From NCBI GenBank assembly GCA_026874595.1, contig CM049311.1, forward strand, positions 72,150,453 through 72,214,452: DNA of 64,000 bases, read 5' to 3'. The stretch is from Sipunculus nudus. Taxonomy: Eukaryota; Annelida; Sipuncula; Golfingiida; Sipunculidae. The notes beneath the pieces are model-generated. The model ran no database searches and was not told the origin of the DNA. It was given only the letters and a program-made list of their open reading frames with translations. Positions 50,690 to 63,600 of this stretch are shown piece by piece. The position numbers and the translations under genes were made by a program. The stretch's first letter is position 1, and every line of letters begins with the position of its first letter.

Positions 50690-52554
50690 TTAGCTAAGCT
50701 GACTCTAAGTCATCTGAGCTATAGTTGTGGTCCTTTGTTTTCTCAGCCGTCTGGCTGTTAACAGGGCACATTTTGAAACAGTTGGACCAACAAATCCAAA
50801 ATTTTGCATACAGTTTGAAATCACCGATATCTCCTACCATCCAGAAAATTGGGTCACTAGGACTTTGTTCATTAGAGACATTAAGTAAAAACTTCCGTTT
50901 TCCATTAAAAAAATCATTGTTACACTGCAAGACTGCCTTTCATCAAAAGCACTGATCTGTTTTTGATCATATTTAGTATACATATTTTTCCATACATTTT
51001 CTATGTACATACCAAATATTAGATCAGTATTGTGTGATGTGTTGAAGTTATGGGCCCGAACATGATGTACTTTTTAAAAAGTCAGGAAATATATTTACTC
51101 ACTTTAAATGAGAATTGCTGAAACTGGAGACTTATTTTCAGGGATATAACTTTATTTTATCAAGATTTAATTGTTTACCCAAAATAAGAACTGAATTTTG
51201 TAAATTTTTTAAGTTAATAGCATAAATAAAAAATCAATACCCTAAATTGTGTCAAACTTTGGCCACGCTACCTTTTCTTCCTGTAAGCACTGTTGATTTA
51301 AATATCACAGCATATATACAAAATGATTTATTCTTTTAAAATCTGAAATTTCAAAGGAATTGATTGAAAAGAATGGCATTTATTCAAGTTTTCATACATC
51401 ATGTCAAGTGTTATTTATATCAAGCCCACCTAGTACAGCCTTCACTTGTGTTATGTAACCTACTCCCAGCAGCGTTGCCTTGGCTCAGTTTGGCCACTAC
51501 TGATAGGCTTCCCCTCTGCCCTGCAACCCCCACCCCCCTACCCAGACGGTGCATAAACTAGTTGCAATTTTTAATTTTCTGTTTTTGATTCATTCTTATC
51601 CTAGGCTTTTGCTATCATTTAGATTTTGTAATGTACCACCAGGGTTATAATGATTAAAGTGCACCTTTAATTGTGTCCACAAAGTGTATTGCTTCGCAAG
51701 TGTGGATGTTCATCAGATAAGGAATACCTTACTTTAGAAGAGTAAAAACTACACCAGGTGTGAAATTGACTAATAATTCCACTTATAATTTATAGCTGAG
51801 ATTGTAATTAGCATAATGATATTGTTGGACCATAATTCAACCAACATTATGTATACTTTATTTGTAAAAATGTTTTTATTTTATCAAATTTACTGAATCT
51901 TTTATTTATGTGAATAAAATTTAGCATGTACTGAAACTCCAATGTACAAAACTTTTTAATAGTGATTCAAGGAATAATCTTGAAGATGCCATTATTTTCT
52001 TTTAAATTCTGTTTAAACATATGTGATTTAAAAATAATAAAATATATGTGTATACATAATATGACCTGATGTGAGCTAAACTCTGGATAAATAATGATTG
52101 CAACTTACAATTCTGATATTTTAACTTATATTTTCAGATTTTTTAAAATTAATAATTTATAAAACTTGTAAATTAAAAAATTGAATCTAATAAAAACTAT
52201 TAATGGAAAAAGTGGATATGCTAAAAAAAGGGTTTAATATAAACTTAAATGCATTATTCCCTTGAAAGTGAAATAAAGGTATTAGTCTATTCTGTCCACT
52301 TGCCTGTTCGTCTATAAATTTTCATATTCATCACAGTGTCTCAAAACTTTTTTTTTTCTTAATGACAGTCTAATTAGAATATTAGTTTTGCAATCATATA
52401 TTTAGAACTTTACTATAACCAAGTAGGAAGCACATTTCCTCTTAGCTTCTCATATGCTTATAAATATGAAATACATTACAATAGAATATTTTGCATATAT
52501 TGCATTTGCTAAATTTCAAACTTCAGCTGAGCGCCTTGACCCATGGGTCACTTG
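50690..52554 (+). mobile_element. Family E Helentron-like element, copy 2
   Basis: 5' hairpin TAGCTAAGCTGAC / GTCATCTGAGCTA (50691-50721, 11 of 13 pairs), then TTAACAGGGCACA as in copy 1. The 3' end reads TTCAGCTGAGCGCCTTGACC and then the ATGGGTCACTTG|TT terminus, with the GACCCATGGGTC palindrome at 52538-52549. The last part (CATTTCCTCTTAGCTTCTCA) matches the family E 3' portion at about 1433-1455. The middle is AT-rich and diverged. Confidence 0.65.
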
Positions 52555-53134
52555 TTTCATAATCCAATGTGCAATAATGTAAAACATTGATATAATTTTA
52601 TATGTACCCTTCAAAATTTGATATGGCCTAATTTAACCCTCAAAATCTCATTTGACCCTCCAATCTTTTTTACCTAAGAGTTGTCTAGTAGCTCTTAAAA
52701 GTTTGGCTTGAAAAACTGGTTGTCTTTAGGACCTCAACTCTATATTTTACTAAAATCTGTCAGTAACCTTTACATATCTTGTATACAGACAAACAGAAAC
52801 AAATATTCGGACAGACAGACAGACAGACATAGGTGAAAATATATCCAACTATAATTCGGGATTAATAGGGCATAGTTAGTGGTATACCCTTGCTCCAGCT
52901 TCTTCTAATCTGACACATTTGGGTCTATTGGTCAGCATACTCTCTCTGCAGATAGATTCCCACATTCTACCTGTCTTTGTCATTATTTCCTGTTGTAATT
53001 CCAAGCCCTTATCAAATCCTCACCTTACAAAAATTTCAAAACTGCTCATGGAGGCTGCTATTTGCGTATAAACTAAAACCTGGATGTAAGAGGTTACATG
53101 ATGGAATTAAGGGTATACCATAATTCCATGGAAT
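52555..53134. other. Non-coding stretch
   Basis: No gene. Contains (GACA)n at about 52813-52829, the only such purine-strand tract of any length in the window. It could mark a decayed element on the opposite strand, but no ends were found. Confidence 0.4.
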
Positions 53135-53260
53135 TATGTCTCCCCTCCCACAAGGGAGACATATATAGTGTTTGGCCTGTCAGCAGCTGTGTCTGTAGTC
53201 GTGGTCTGTGTCTCTTCTTATGAATGCGATATGTTGACCTTGTTCTTCAGGGTCAAATAA
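53135..53260 (+). mobile_element. Possible 5' end of a further Helentron-like family
   Basis: A perfect 10-bp hairpin TATGTCTCCC (53135-53144) / GGGAGACATA (53154-53163) is followed by GGCCTGTCAGCAGCTGTG and a TGTCTGTAGTCG stretch. This is the same order (hairpin, then TGTCTGT tract) as the other families. A 3' end with the inverse subterminal repeat was not found downstream, so the element may be truncated. Confidence 0.45.
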
Positions 53261-55844
53261 CTCAAAATAAAAAAATTGTGAACCCCATAACTTGAAGTAT
53301 TTTTCCATAAAGTTGATATATGAGCTGTTTCAAGTTCTCCGAAGAGTTAAAAGACTGGAGACCTTGTGGATCAACTTGTCAGAGGTACTGCATATTTTTT
53401 TCTCTAATTTGATATACTAAATGTTGCTCAGAGGGTTTGACAACCAAGGAGTTTGAAAACTTGATACCCCTGAACTTGATCTTTAGGTTCAGATCTGTGA
53501 GAATATATGATTTCTATAAACATAATTTATGAAGTAGTGCAACTGACCAGATGTCCAGTAATGTTGAGCTGAAGGGATCTCTTGACACAGCTCTGTCCCT
53601 ACAGTTAAGTCAACAGGCTACCCTTAATCAGCTTTTGAAAACCATTCTATGTCAGATTTATGAAGAAACTTGCTGACAGAACAAATCTACAGAACTAAAA
53701 TTAGATTTTTATGACCTTTGTACAGAAACCTGCATGGTTCGATCCTTGGTTGTTTCTGTATACTTGTCTTTGCTTCTGAAGTACTAGCCTTGTTATGATG
53801 ATTTCATAACTCTTTACCTTTGAGTTTTTTTTAAGGATTTCTTGGACATCAGTGCACAGTTAACTGAAACATATTTGAAAATTTGTCACAACAGTGTCCT
53901 CAGCCCTGTTTATTGTTGGCTTTGATCAGTATCTTTATCACTTGTTTAATGCAACTTCCTCAGGTACTTCATCATCAGTATTTCACCCTGTCATAGTACA
54001 TCAAATATAAGAAGTATGCTTCTCCTGGGACACTCTTTTTAGAGACATATTATTCTTCATAAAAAATAATGGTATATCACAAAAATTTGTTAACATCTGA
54101 GAATTTGATGAAAGTAATATTGTAAGTGTTATATAGAGTGTCTACTTTGCTCTCACAGCTAAAACAACTAAACTTTAAGACCTTTTAGGACATAGTGTAG
54201 TAATTGTCTCTGTTGGAACAAATAGCTTGGCCAGTTAGTGGTGCTGGGCGCGTGAGATTGCCTGCAAGCCTTAATGGGAGATAGATTGTGTACACACTTG
54301 GCAGAGCTGCAGTTGCCAGATAAAACAGAAATGCTGCCAAGAGTGCCTCCTTAGATCAACCAAACTGTAGGCAGCAGTTAATAAATACCAAGATTAGGTT
54401 GTATAAAAACCCTTTTTTGTTGTGGCCAAATTGTACCATTGGTATTACTTGGTCTTACTACATGCGGCCAATTCCTTTAAAATATGCCAGTTGTAAATGA
54501 AAACTTAAACCAAATGGAAGTAATCTACTTAGAATAATACTCTGGAAAATGTACAGAAAAGACAAGTGCACAAATTTTTAGATAATTTTTTGGCACAAGA
54601 CATAAAAATAAAATGTGTATGACATACCAAAGAAATGTTATATGTTGCACGCATTGAAAGGATTGAGAGTAAGCTTATCTAGACTATCTCTGAGTTGTTT
54701 CTGCAAATGATTTAAGATGGCAGGACTTATTAAATCTTACCGTTTAATATTAATTTTGGAGTAAAAGTTTGAAAGTTTGGGGTTGCGGTTGGGTGAACGA
54801 GGTAATTTTTAAATAAGAGAAGTAATAATGCTTTAATTTATAATTCATTATTAGTGAGAAAAAATATTTGTTAGATAGTAAAAATGATTTTATTAAGAAA
54901 ATTCCAGATTATCTTAGGTGAAAAATGGTAAGTAGTATTCATCTGAATGTTGATTAAGTAAGTTACCTTCTATTTAGAGATTGTGCTTGTGATTAGGAGA
55001 TATAAACTAACAATGCCACATAAGGTTTAGACTTACTGAAAAGCTAAACATTCACTTTTCAGATATTTGAAATCATAAATTCATTATATAAATGAGGTTT
55101 CTTCCCAATTCTGATCATCGGATTACTAAGGTTTTATGGACATTTTCTTTCATGATTGAGCTCAATCATGTATTTTTTTTTAATTTTTTTAGTGTAATAT
55201 GATATTACTTTTTTTTGTGAAAATATGTGATATTTGCATTACATATTACTAGACTAGATGTAAATCATTAAATCTTTTTAACTAGCCATAATTTCCCATC
55301 AAATATTTGAGCTAGCACTCATTTACCTTTTCAGAAAAAATGAAAAACATTACAGAAATGGTTGCAAAAATTTCCCCCACATATCCTGTGGACATTTTAG
55401 CTAGCATATAAACCAAGGTAATTACCCTAGAGCTGCTGTTTGGGTGCCAGAAAAATTACGTGAATTTGTTTTGTAGAGAACAATGCTTACACAGTTGGCA
55501 CTTAAGTATTGGATGATAAAAAAGGCTGTATAATACAAATAGAGTTTTGATTAAAATAATCTTATTATGTTCTACATGTGTCAAGATAAATAATGATTCA
55601 ACTAATTGTAACTTATTTGCACTTAACTGTTATAATGTAATCATTTCTTTTCCACTGTGTTGTATACTGATATTTTGTGGCTATGTTTGCTTTCTTGTTG
55701 TTTAGATTCAACCGTTAAGTTTGTTATATTGTATTTATTTTTATGACTAATGAACTTAGTTGTTAGCTCTAGGTAGTAATCCATTGTTATTCATTGACAA
55801 TGATTGCTTTCTTCCTGTTTGAGCTTTACATGACATCGTCTGAC
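53261..55844. other. AT-rich non-coding stretch
   Basis: No gene or additional repeat recognised; up to about 53750 may belong to the element starting at 53135. Confidence 0.4.
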
Positions 55845-56062
55845 TTCAGTTTTATGATTAATATTTATTTTTATCCAGCTTTTATTATCAGCTTTTTGTT
55901 TTTCTCTGACATCTGGAACAATAAAAAGAGAATAAAAAACATATTTAAACTCAAAACTCACCGGATGTAGGATGATAAAAGCACCTCAGTGATCTTTCAT
56001 ATTCTCAAAGTGAATATTTCCACTTGCCTCATGAGAAGCGTTGGTATTCATATATTTAAATG
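55845..56062 (+). repeat. Dispersed ~215-bp duplication, copy 1
   Basis: Shares ordered blocks with 57390-57605: CAGTTTTATGATT, TATCAG-TTT-G-TTTCT-T, GACATCT-GAAC, AAACATRTTT, CATATTCTCAAAGTGA and CATGAGA. Divergence is considerable, with small indels. Function and class unknown; copies lie 1.55 kb apart in direct orientation. Confidence 0.7.
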
Positions 56063-57389
56063 GAGCTGTTTATTTAGTACCGTGTAACCTGTTTATTGAT
56101 GGTCTTTTATGTGAGTCAACTGACAATCAATCAACACGACAGTGTGCCTGGCTATGGAGGCTATAACTTTGTCCTGTTGACAAGTATCCAAACACGAACC
56201 TTAGTAACCATGATATTTCTTCATCTGTCATTTGTGTATGTTCCTCGCTTGTGCTCATACACTGTAAATACTATAAACCTCCATTTAATATCTTAACAAA
56301 TTATTGTTATGTTTGATGCTTCTCAGAGTTCTGATTGATCTTGTATCTTTACTTACCTTATATTCACTGATATTAGTGTAGAATTCTTGGAAGGAATTGG
56401 TTTTTGAGGACTGTAATCATTGGCAATATTTCATTGACATTTAGAAGAAACAACAGTATCTGAATCTTGAAGTGCTGATATTAGTACTCTGAATACCTGT
56501 GTCCTGTCAGGTGCCAACTGAAGACAGTCCTTATGGTGATAAAAAAGCCAGACTTGTTGCAGAATGGGTCACCATTAGACTTCAAACAAGAATACATTTG
56601 CCTTAACCAGTTGTAACTTGAGGTTAAATGCATGAGGGTTTTACATCATCAGGATTCTTTGCAGCAATGATAGCTGCACTCAGTCAGTTTATTAGCACAT
56701 TTTCTTCTACAGGTACAATGTATTCCTTTCAGGGCTTGCACTCCAGTTGGTTCTCACCCACAGTGTTTATCACAGCTTTAGGTGTATGTCTGTCACTGAG
56801 GCTGTTAGACTGTGGAACTGTCAGGAGATAAAGATTTGTACAAAGAAATACTGCAAACTGACACTTGGTTTGAGAAAAAATTAATTGTTTCATCCCAAGT
56901 TTAAACTCTAACACATGCATGGAAATGAACCTTGACTTTTCAAGGACAAGCTATATCCTTTTCAAGGACAAGCTATATCTTGCTGATCAAAGTTTGTGAA
57001 CTAGAGAGCACTTGATGAGCTGCCCATACCTGCATATGACTAAATTCAAAAGGTATTCTATTGCCTGGATGGTTCACTTTAAAACAAGCCTGGCACATAC
57101 CTGCATATGACTAATTTTAAAAGGTATTCTCTTGCCTGGCTGGTTCACCTTTAAACAAGCTTGCATTGAAATCCATCTGTTTATTGGAGACTATGTTAAC
57201 AGACTGGTATACACACAGACAAAAATGTATCCTGCATCTGTAGCTGAATTCAGGCTTAAAAAATTAACTTTTATCCAGCTTACCTCTTGACAACACTTCA
57301 CAGTAACATCGGTAATCTACACAGATTTAACAATCAACAGGCACACAGAAGAACAGAGGAAAAGAAAGACATCTGTGATACACTCTGAT
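56063..57389. other. Non-coding stretch with two small tandem duplications
   Basis: No gene recognised. A 24-bp duplication (TTTTCAAGGACAAGCTATAT) lies at about 56936-56983, and a 71-bp tandem duplication (CATACCTGCATATGACTAA and following) at 57025-57165. Confidence 0.6.
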
Positions 57390-57605
57390 CTCAGTTTTAT
57401 GATTTATATTTTATTTTATTACCAGCTCAGTTATCAGTTTGCGTTTCTTTTGCGACATCTTGAACTATAAAAAGTGTATAAAAACATGTTTCAGTGCAAA
57501 ACTTAATAAGATTAAAAAGACACTTCAGACCCTTTTCATATATTCTCAAAGTGAGTATATATCTTCTTGTCCCATGAGATCGAGTTGATATTCAAATATT
57601 TTATA
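57390..57605 (+). repeat. Dispersed ~215-bp duplication, copy 2
   Basis: Diverged direct copy of 55845-56062, with the same order of blocks over its whole length. Confidence 0.7.
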
Positions 57606-60600
57606 TGAAGTCCACATGGATCAGACATTTAATAGATTCTTCCTGGATTAAGTAAACATTATTCTTCTGTTATTCACAACAGAAAATTAGACTGCTTGAG
57701 TAATTTGGTTTACAGACAAACAAAGCAACAGTTAAATGCAGTTAAAAATATTACTTTCTTTTTTTAAAGTAGTCACTGTGTGTAAATTGTAAGTATATCA
57801 CATGGACCTTGTAGCAGTTACCATGTGGTCCAGAGCTGTATATATAATATATATACATCAGAAGACTAATGGAAAGAGGAAAAAGACATGTTAATGTTGC
57901 AAGAATTTTTTAATTAATTTGGATTACATCGCCTGAAGCTAATTAATTTTCTGGCTACACTGCTTTTTATTGAGTTAATTCTAATAACCATTTGCCCACA
58001 GGAATGCCGAAGCTGTTAGGCTTTGTTGGACAAGTAGGCCATAATTTGTGATTCTGTTGCTTATCTATAGCATACAGGAGCTTATACTGACCGAGAAGCT
58101 TTGTGGAAATTAAATAAATAGTTCTCATTATACTTAATCAGTTTTTCTGTGGTCTTCACTGAATGTTTCCCGGACATTCTTTGTGTCTCCATATATACTC
58201 ATCCCCTATGGGACATATGTAGAAATTGGTTTATGCCATTATCTGTGTTAAAAAACTTAGCTCAGCAGGAAGCATAAAGCCAGCATTGATCAAACTTGCA
58301 GGTCCCTGTAGGACTGTGGCTAAATTGTAAGACCTGCAGGGGAACACTCAGTCTGTTCTGAGCAGGAGAGCTGCTATCAGGATCGGAGGAATATGTCTAG
58401 ACCTTATAAATATTTGCACAGCAGCATTTGGCAAGCTGTCAGACACCAGAAAATGGGGTCTATGTGACAGGAATGGAACACAGATATCATCCAGGTATCT
58501 TGGAAAAAATCAGGGACAGTGATATGATTGGCCATTTCTCTCATGCATATTCATATGTCATCTCCCCCTACCCTCTATCACTCCCAGGATCACTGATATG
58601 TTATTCAGCCTTCTTTTGTCTGTCACTCTCTCTCTCCATATCGCATTTGTGATCCTTTTGTTCTGTTTTGTCATTATGAATATGGGTTTACCATCAGCTT
58701 TGTATTGATTTGCAACAAAAAAAAGATAAAAACCCTTTGGACCATTTGTATGTTTTGTAACATGTTTTCAGTCACTTATTATCACGATTGGCTAATTCTT
58801 AGATTGTATAAAATCACATGTTACTGAAATTTTTAGTTAAACTATATTGGCATACATATAAATGTGTCCTGTATATAATTCATAATGTCCCCCAGATTAA
58901 AAGTCAGAGACTGGGAAGCATAGAGGATTTCATATAAGTGAAGGGGGGGGGGGGGGGCTCATATTGGTTTGGGGAAGGGTACTTACTTCCCATTGTGTAG
59001 GAACTTTGTGAAAAGTTGGGCTTTAATTGTGCAACCTATGCTACTTTTCATGATTTTTTTCTATTAGGTGCTTATTGTTCTATTTTTAGATTACTTTAGG
59101 GTAAAAACGGTGCACATTTTCCCATAACCAGCCCCTGAGGAATACCTGTGTTTCAGCGCAGTTGTTATGCTCTTGAATTTATGCATTAATTAAAAAATGG
59201 TTGAATTGATTAGGTAATTAATTTTCTTAACACACAGGATCTAAGTTAATTTCGTTTGTTACACATCTTATGTGAAGTATATATGTTGTTAAAAATTGGT
59301 TGGAGTTAATAAATATATTCCTGAAGATATACATATATACACAATTTAACTTGTGTCATTACGAGCAGCTGCCTAGTGATTAATATGGCCAATTAGCCAA
59401 ATTAAGGAACCAGTTGCTTAAGCAGTTGATACAAGCTAGCAGAGTTATTTGACTGACACACAAAGTTTATTTCTATTTTTTACCTCATGGTCAGCTTCGT
59501 AATTAATCTTAACCCACTCTTCCAAGTCTTAATGAGTTGCAATTCCATCTAGAGACAATATGTTGATAATTTGCTTTTCTTCCGAATCTTAATATCATTC
59601 TCTGAAATAATTCATGTTCACCAAATTGGCATATTGTTCACAAGTAGTTTAATTAAATCTTGGCATCTGCTTGGCTTAAACACCTCTTTGTTTGTGGAAA
59701 TATCAATAAAAGCATCTCATCTCCTGCTAGCTTATAATCTGACATAATTGGGTAACTTAATTAGAATAAATACATCTGTAATTCAACTTTTTTGTTCATT
59801 GTAAATCAAAATTTTGCACAATTACAGTATGAGGAACTAAGAGATACAAAAATAGACCTTGAATAATTTTCCAACTGGATTTATTTCTTTTCAGTTACTT
59901 GATGGCCATTTTCCTTGGTAAATTGTAATTTTTGGTTTCATATTTGTAGCATGCTTTTAAGCATCATAGTCTCAATATCGATTCATTCCTGTCAATATTT
60001 CATTCATAAATCTGCATGCATATTATCTTGTCTCCAAAAAAATTCTATGCAGAACTCCCCATTAATAGTCCTTTGCTGATCCCTGCAGAATTAATATTTA
60101 CAATGTTTTGTAGTCTCCATGCAGAACCCCCTATCCATGTATTGTTGTCCCCATATTCATGACATTAATATAATTTTACCATGTTTTACTCTTCATGCAG
60201 AATTCTCCCTTCATGCATTGTGGTCCTGGTGCCCATTAACTTAATATTTACATCCCCAAGGCCGTAGTATTTTTGATATAATAAATAAATCTAGACATGA
60301 CTGCTTGTATATACCAACAAATCTGGTGATAATACGGAGGAAGGCCATAAATATTGAATTTTGTAGGTTTAGCTGTGGGAGTAAGTGTTTTTCACAAGGC
60401 CAGCATTGTTATATCAGGACAGGCAGGCTCTGGAGGGTAATGTGGAATGATTTATGGGTGTTTCTCATTGATTAGATGTTAGGAAGTTGTCCTGCAGTAT
60501 GCCAGCCTCAATAGGATGTTCATGTGGAAGGCTTATGGATCTGCATTTTCATATCATTGTGTTTAGCATGTCTACATGGTATGGCTGTCTCATCATAATA

Positions 60601-61191
60601 CTTATATTAAGCTACACTCACATGGTCAAGTGCATTTTTTGTCTTGAATGTACACTCTTTTTATTTTATTTTTCAGCATTATCCTATATTAATTAGGACA
60701 ACTAAGTTATAATCAGAATCAATCAACATTCTATGTGCACCGTACTCAATACCAGGGCTTTTCAGGTTTCTGAGTGACAGAAATATACACTTTTAAAAAA
60801 CAAATATGCAATTTCAAGAGTTTTTTAATGAACTTGGAAATTTTCTCTCTCTTGATTTCAGGACTGGACTGATAAACATTTGCACTGGTTTTATTTGATC
60901 ACTATATATATCTACAGCCCATTACTGTCAAGCCTGGATCCCCTCACACAACTTGAATTATCTGCTGTGAAGACAGCAACTATATAAAGGGCCCACTCGA
61001 AGACTCACTCCGGAGATGGTTTCACTTTCACCAAAACCATCCTCTTCCACTCATTAATTATACTTGCATGATGGCAGCATTGGGCCAGAGTAGTGTAGTT
61101 TTCTTAATTATTTTATTAACTGATACGGTTGATGCCTCTTAGAGTTAAATAAGTAAGCAATGATTGAGGTATCAACTGTCTTTCTTAAGTT
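57606..61191. other. AT-rich non-coding stretch
   Basis: No gene recognised. A run of 15 G lies at 58943-58957. About three strongly diverged ~75-bp units (ATGCAGAACYCCC...ATTAATATTTACA) lie at about 60035-60255. The rest shows nothing. Confidence 0.45.
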
Positions 61192-61945
61192 TTGAGCCCT
61201 CAGCCCTGGGCTGATGGGCTAATGTAGTCACTCAAGCTGTCTGTCCGTCCCTTCGTCGGGCGTACATAAACTTTTACTTTGTGAACAGGATTCACCGTAG
61301 GATTTTTTTTTCTTTGGTGAAGATGTGTCTCGACAAAATCTCTGTCAGGTTTGAAGATGGGTGACCTTGACCTACTTTTCTACGTTTAAGAGCAGATTAT
61401 AGAAAAACACTTAGAAGCTTATTTAAGAGCAGATTATAGAAAAACACTTAGAAGCTTATTTCTCAGGAACCTTCGGGTGGATGTTCACAAAACTTACTGT
61501 GATCATTGGGACTGATGGTCTGAACCTGCTGCAAAAGTAAGGGGGCGCCACCTACAATTTCTGATTTTTAATGAATTTTTCCTGGATTCTTCAACTTTGG
61601 CCTTGACAGCGGGATGTCTCCAAAGCTATTCAACACATTAACTTCATTTCTTCAGTACTGATGCATATTTACAAAATCTTAGTAATGTTCAAGGATGGGT
61701 GACCTTGACCTACTTTCAAGGTCACATAGCTTAGAATAGAGTAAAACTTAGGAGCTTATTTCTCAGGAAGCATTTGATGGATTGTTATGAAACATGGAAC
61801 ATACCTCTCCAGTTTAAATTTGTAACTGAGACATGTACAGATACACATCCATGTGAGAACAAATATTTCGTACTTGTTACTGTTACCACCTATAAACACT
61901 GTTCTTTTGGCTGAGGGCTTTTGTCAGCTACTGCTGATATTCTAG
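61192..61945 (+). mobile_element. Family B Helentron-like element, copy 3
   Basis: 5' hairpin GAGCCCTCAGCC / GGCTGATGGGCT (from 61194), TGTCTGTCCGTCC tract, AGGGGGCGCCACCTAC at about 61541, GGCTGAGGGC subterminal inverted repeat, TCAGC-TACT-GCTGA hairpin and TATTCTAG|TT (CTAG 61942-61945). A 47-bp segment (AAGAGCAGATTATAGAAAAA and following) is tandemly duplicated at about 61388-61461. Confidence 0.78.
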
Positions 61946-63020
61946 TTTTAATTTAATATTCCCTACTTAGCCCTGTATAGCTAAAGATGAGACGCATCTA
62001 TCCTGTATGTCCATGTCATTTGACACGTGGATAAATTATAGTGAGACAGTCTATTTTCATCATAATTACAATATTAATTTGCCAGTCACAATAATGCTCT
62101 CACTTTAGTCATAAAGTGCTCAGACATGGGTCTCTAAATTTTTACAACATTTTCATCATTGTTTGATTTAATTTTTTTAATTAGTTGTTGATATTATCAT
62201 AATTTGTCTCTTTAAACTGAATCCCTCCACTTATTAATAGAACCCGTTTTCCTGGAACCAAAACATGTTTCAAATTTTTGAGTTGGCCCTAAGAATCATT
62301 TTTGACTAATATGCAAGAATGGTTTTTTTTTATATGACTGTGTTTTCCTATTTCCTGGAGCCCAAAGCCTGTATTTTCATTATTTTTCCACTTTTGTCAT
62401 AACCTTACTGTAAATGAAGGAAATAAGGTGTGTATATGCTTATGTAGCAATTTATATGTGGACCATAGTCTAGCTGGGATGCACGCTATATTGTATTTTC
62501 CACCATCATAATTTATTTAATGAAAAACACCAACATTGTTTATACCTTTCATACATTTTCTTATATTATTCCATACTGAGCTGTATCATACTCCAGTGTT
62601 TTTCTTCTTTCATCATTTTTGGCATATTGCTCAGTAATGTTGATAAAAATACTGAATCCTTTTTACGCAATCATCAAAATTAACATAAATATTATTAATT
62701 TTGATTGGTTTAACCAATAACACGCAGTTTTTTTACTCAGGGAGCGAAAGAGCATATTATTAGTCCATTGGTACAGGGTCATTGAGCAATTCCCAAGGGA
62801 CCAATTTTAACTCATCCATTGTATGACAGTCACATCATTCGAATAATTACCTCATCACTCGGGTCTGGCCAGGGCTTAAAACAGTGTTTAATTACTAATA
62901 GCCTGTAATTGGCCTCATTATTCAGAGTGCAGCAGAAGGTAAGTTAAGACAGAATGGATTTTCTTCCATCTCTGACATGGAAATTAAAAAAAAATCATTG
63001 TGTTATTTGGTGATAGAGGG
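61946..63020. other. AT-rich non-coding stretch
   Basis: No gene or repeat recognised. Confidence 0.45.
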
Positions 63021-63180
63021 TGAACGGCCCAGTGGTTGAGAAATGGAACTGTTGAAAAATTGATCCCTAACTGCAAGCACGGACTGTGATTACATTGTGT
63101 CTAGCTGTAAAAAAATTTCTCCTCTTGAAACATGATTTACTTGCCCTGGTGCATGAAGCATTCACATTTATGCTAGGTAG
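63021..63180 (+). mobile_element. Possible tRNA-derived SINE
   Basis: CGGCCCAGTGG (63025-63035) fits the Pol III A box TRGYNNARNNG except its first base. AAATTGATCCC (63057-63067) is a weak B box. The spacing is tRNA-like. Downstream sequence would be the tRNA-unrelated body; no clear tail or target duplication. Confidence 0.4.
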
Positions 63181-63504
63181 AATGTAAACTCTGTGTCTTG
63201 TGTAATGATATCCATGCTACCCATTGTGTGAATTTATGACTCAGGTAGAAGAAATATTGAACATTTTAATAACAGTTGGATTTTGTATTGTCTTTCATGG
63301 TATATATTTAATCTTACACTGTTTGATAAATATGATATGAATTTGTTCAGTGAATATACATTCTAGTTTTGCTAAATCTTTGTTATTACAGTTTCATTCC
63401 ACCAGATCCATAAAGACTTCATTAAGTGCTTCATTTTGTGCTGTCGCTGAGCCTTCCATCAATTACTTGGTCAACAACAGAAAAAAACTTTATCCACAGG
63501 TCCA

Positions 63505-63600
63505 GGATAGATGTAGCCTAGTGGTTAAGGCATTGGACAAGGGAGCTGTAGACCCTCAGTTTGATCTTAGACTGCATATTAAAGGCAAAACAGCAAAGTT
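63505..63600 (+). mobile_element. Possible tRNA-derived SINE head
   Basis: TAGCCTAGTGG (63514-63524) fits the A box consensus exactly and is followed by TTAAGGC as in tRNA D arms. AGTTTGATCTT (63558-63568) is a degenerate B box at normal spacing. No complete tRNA fold is possible, so it is not a functional tRNA gene. Confidence 0.5.
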
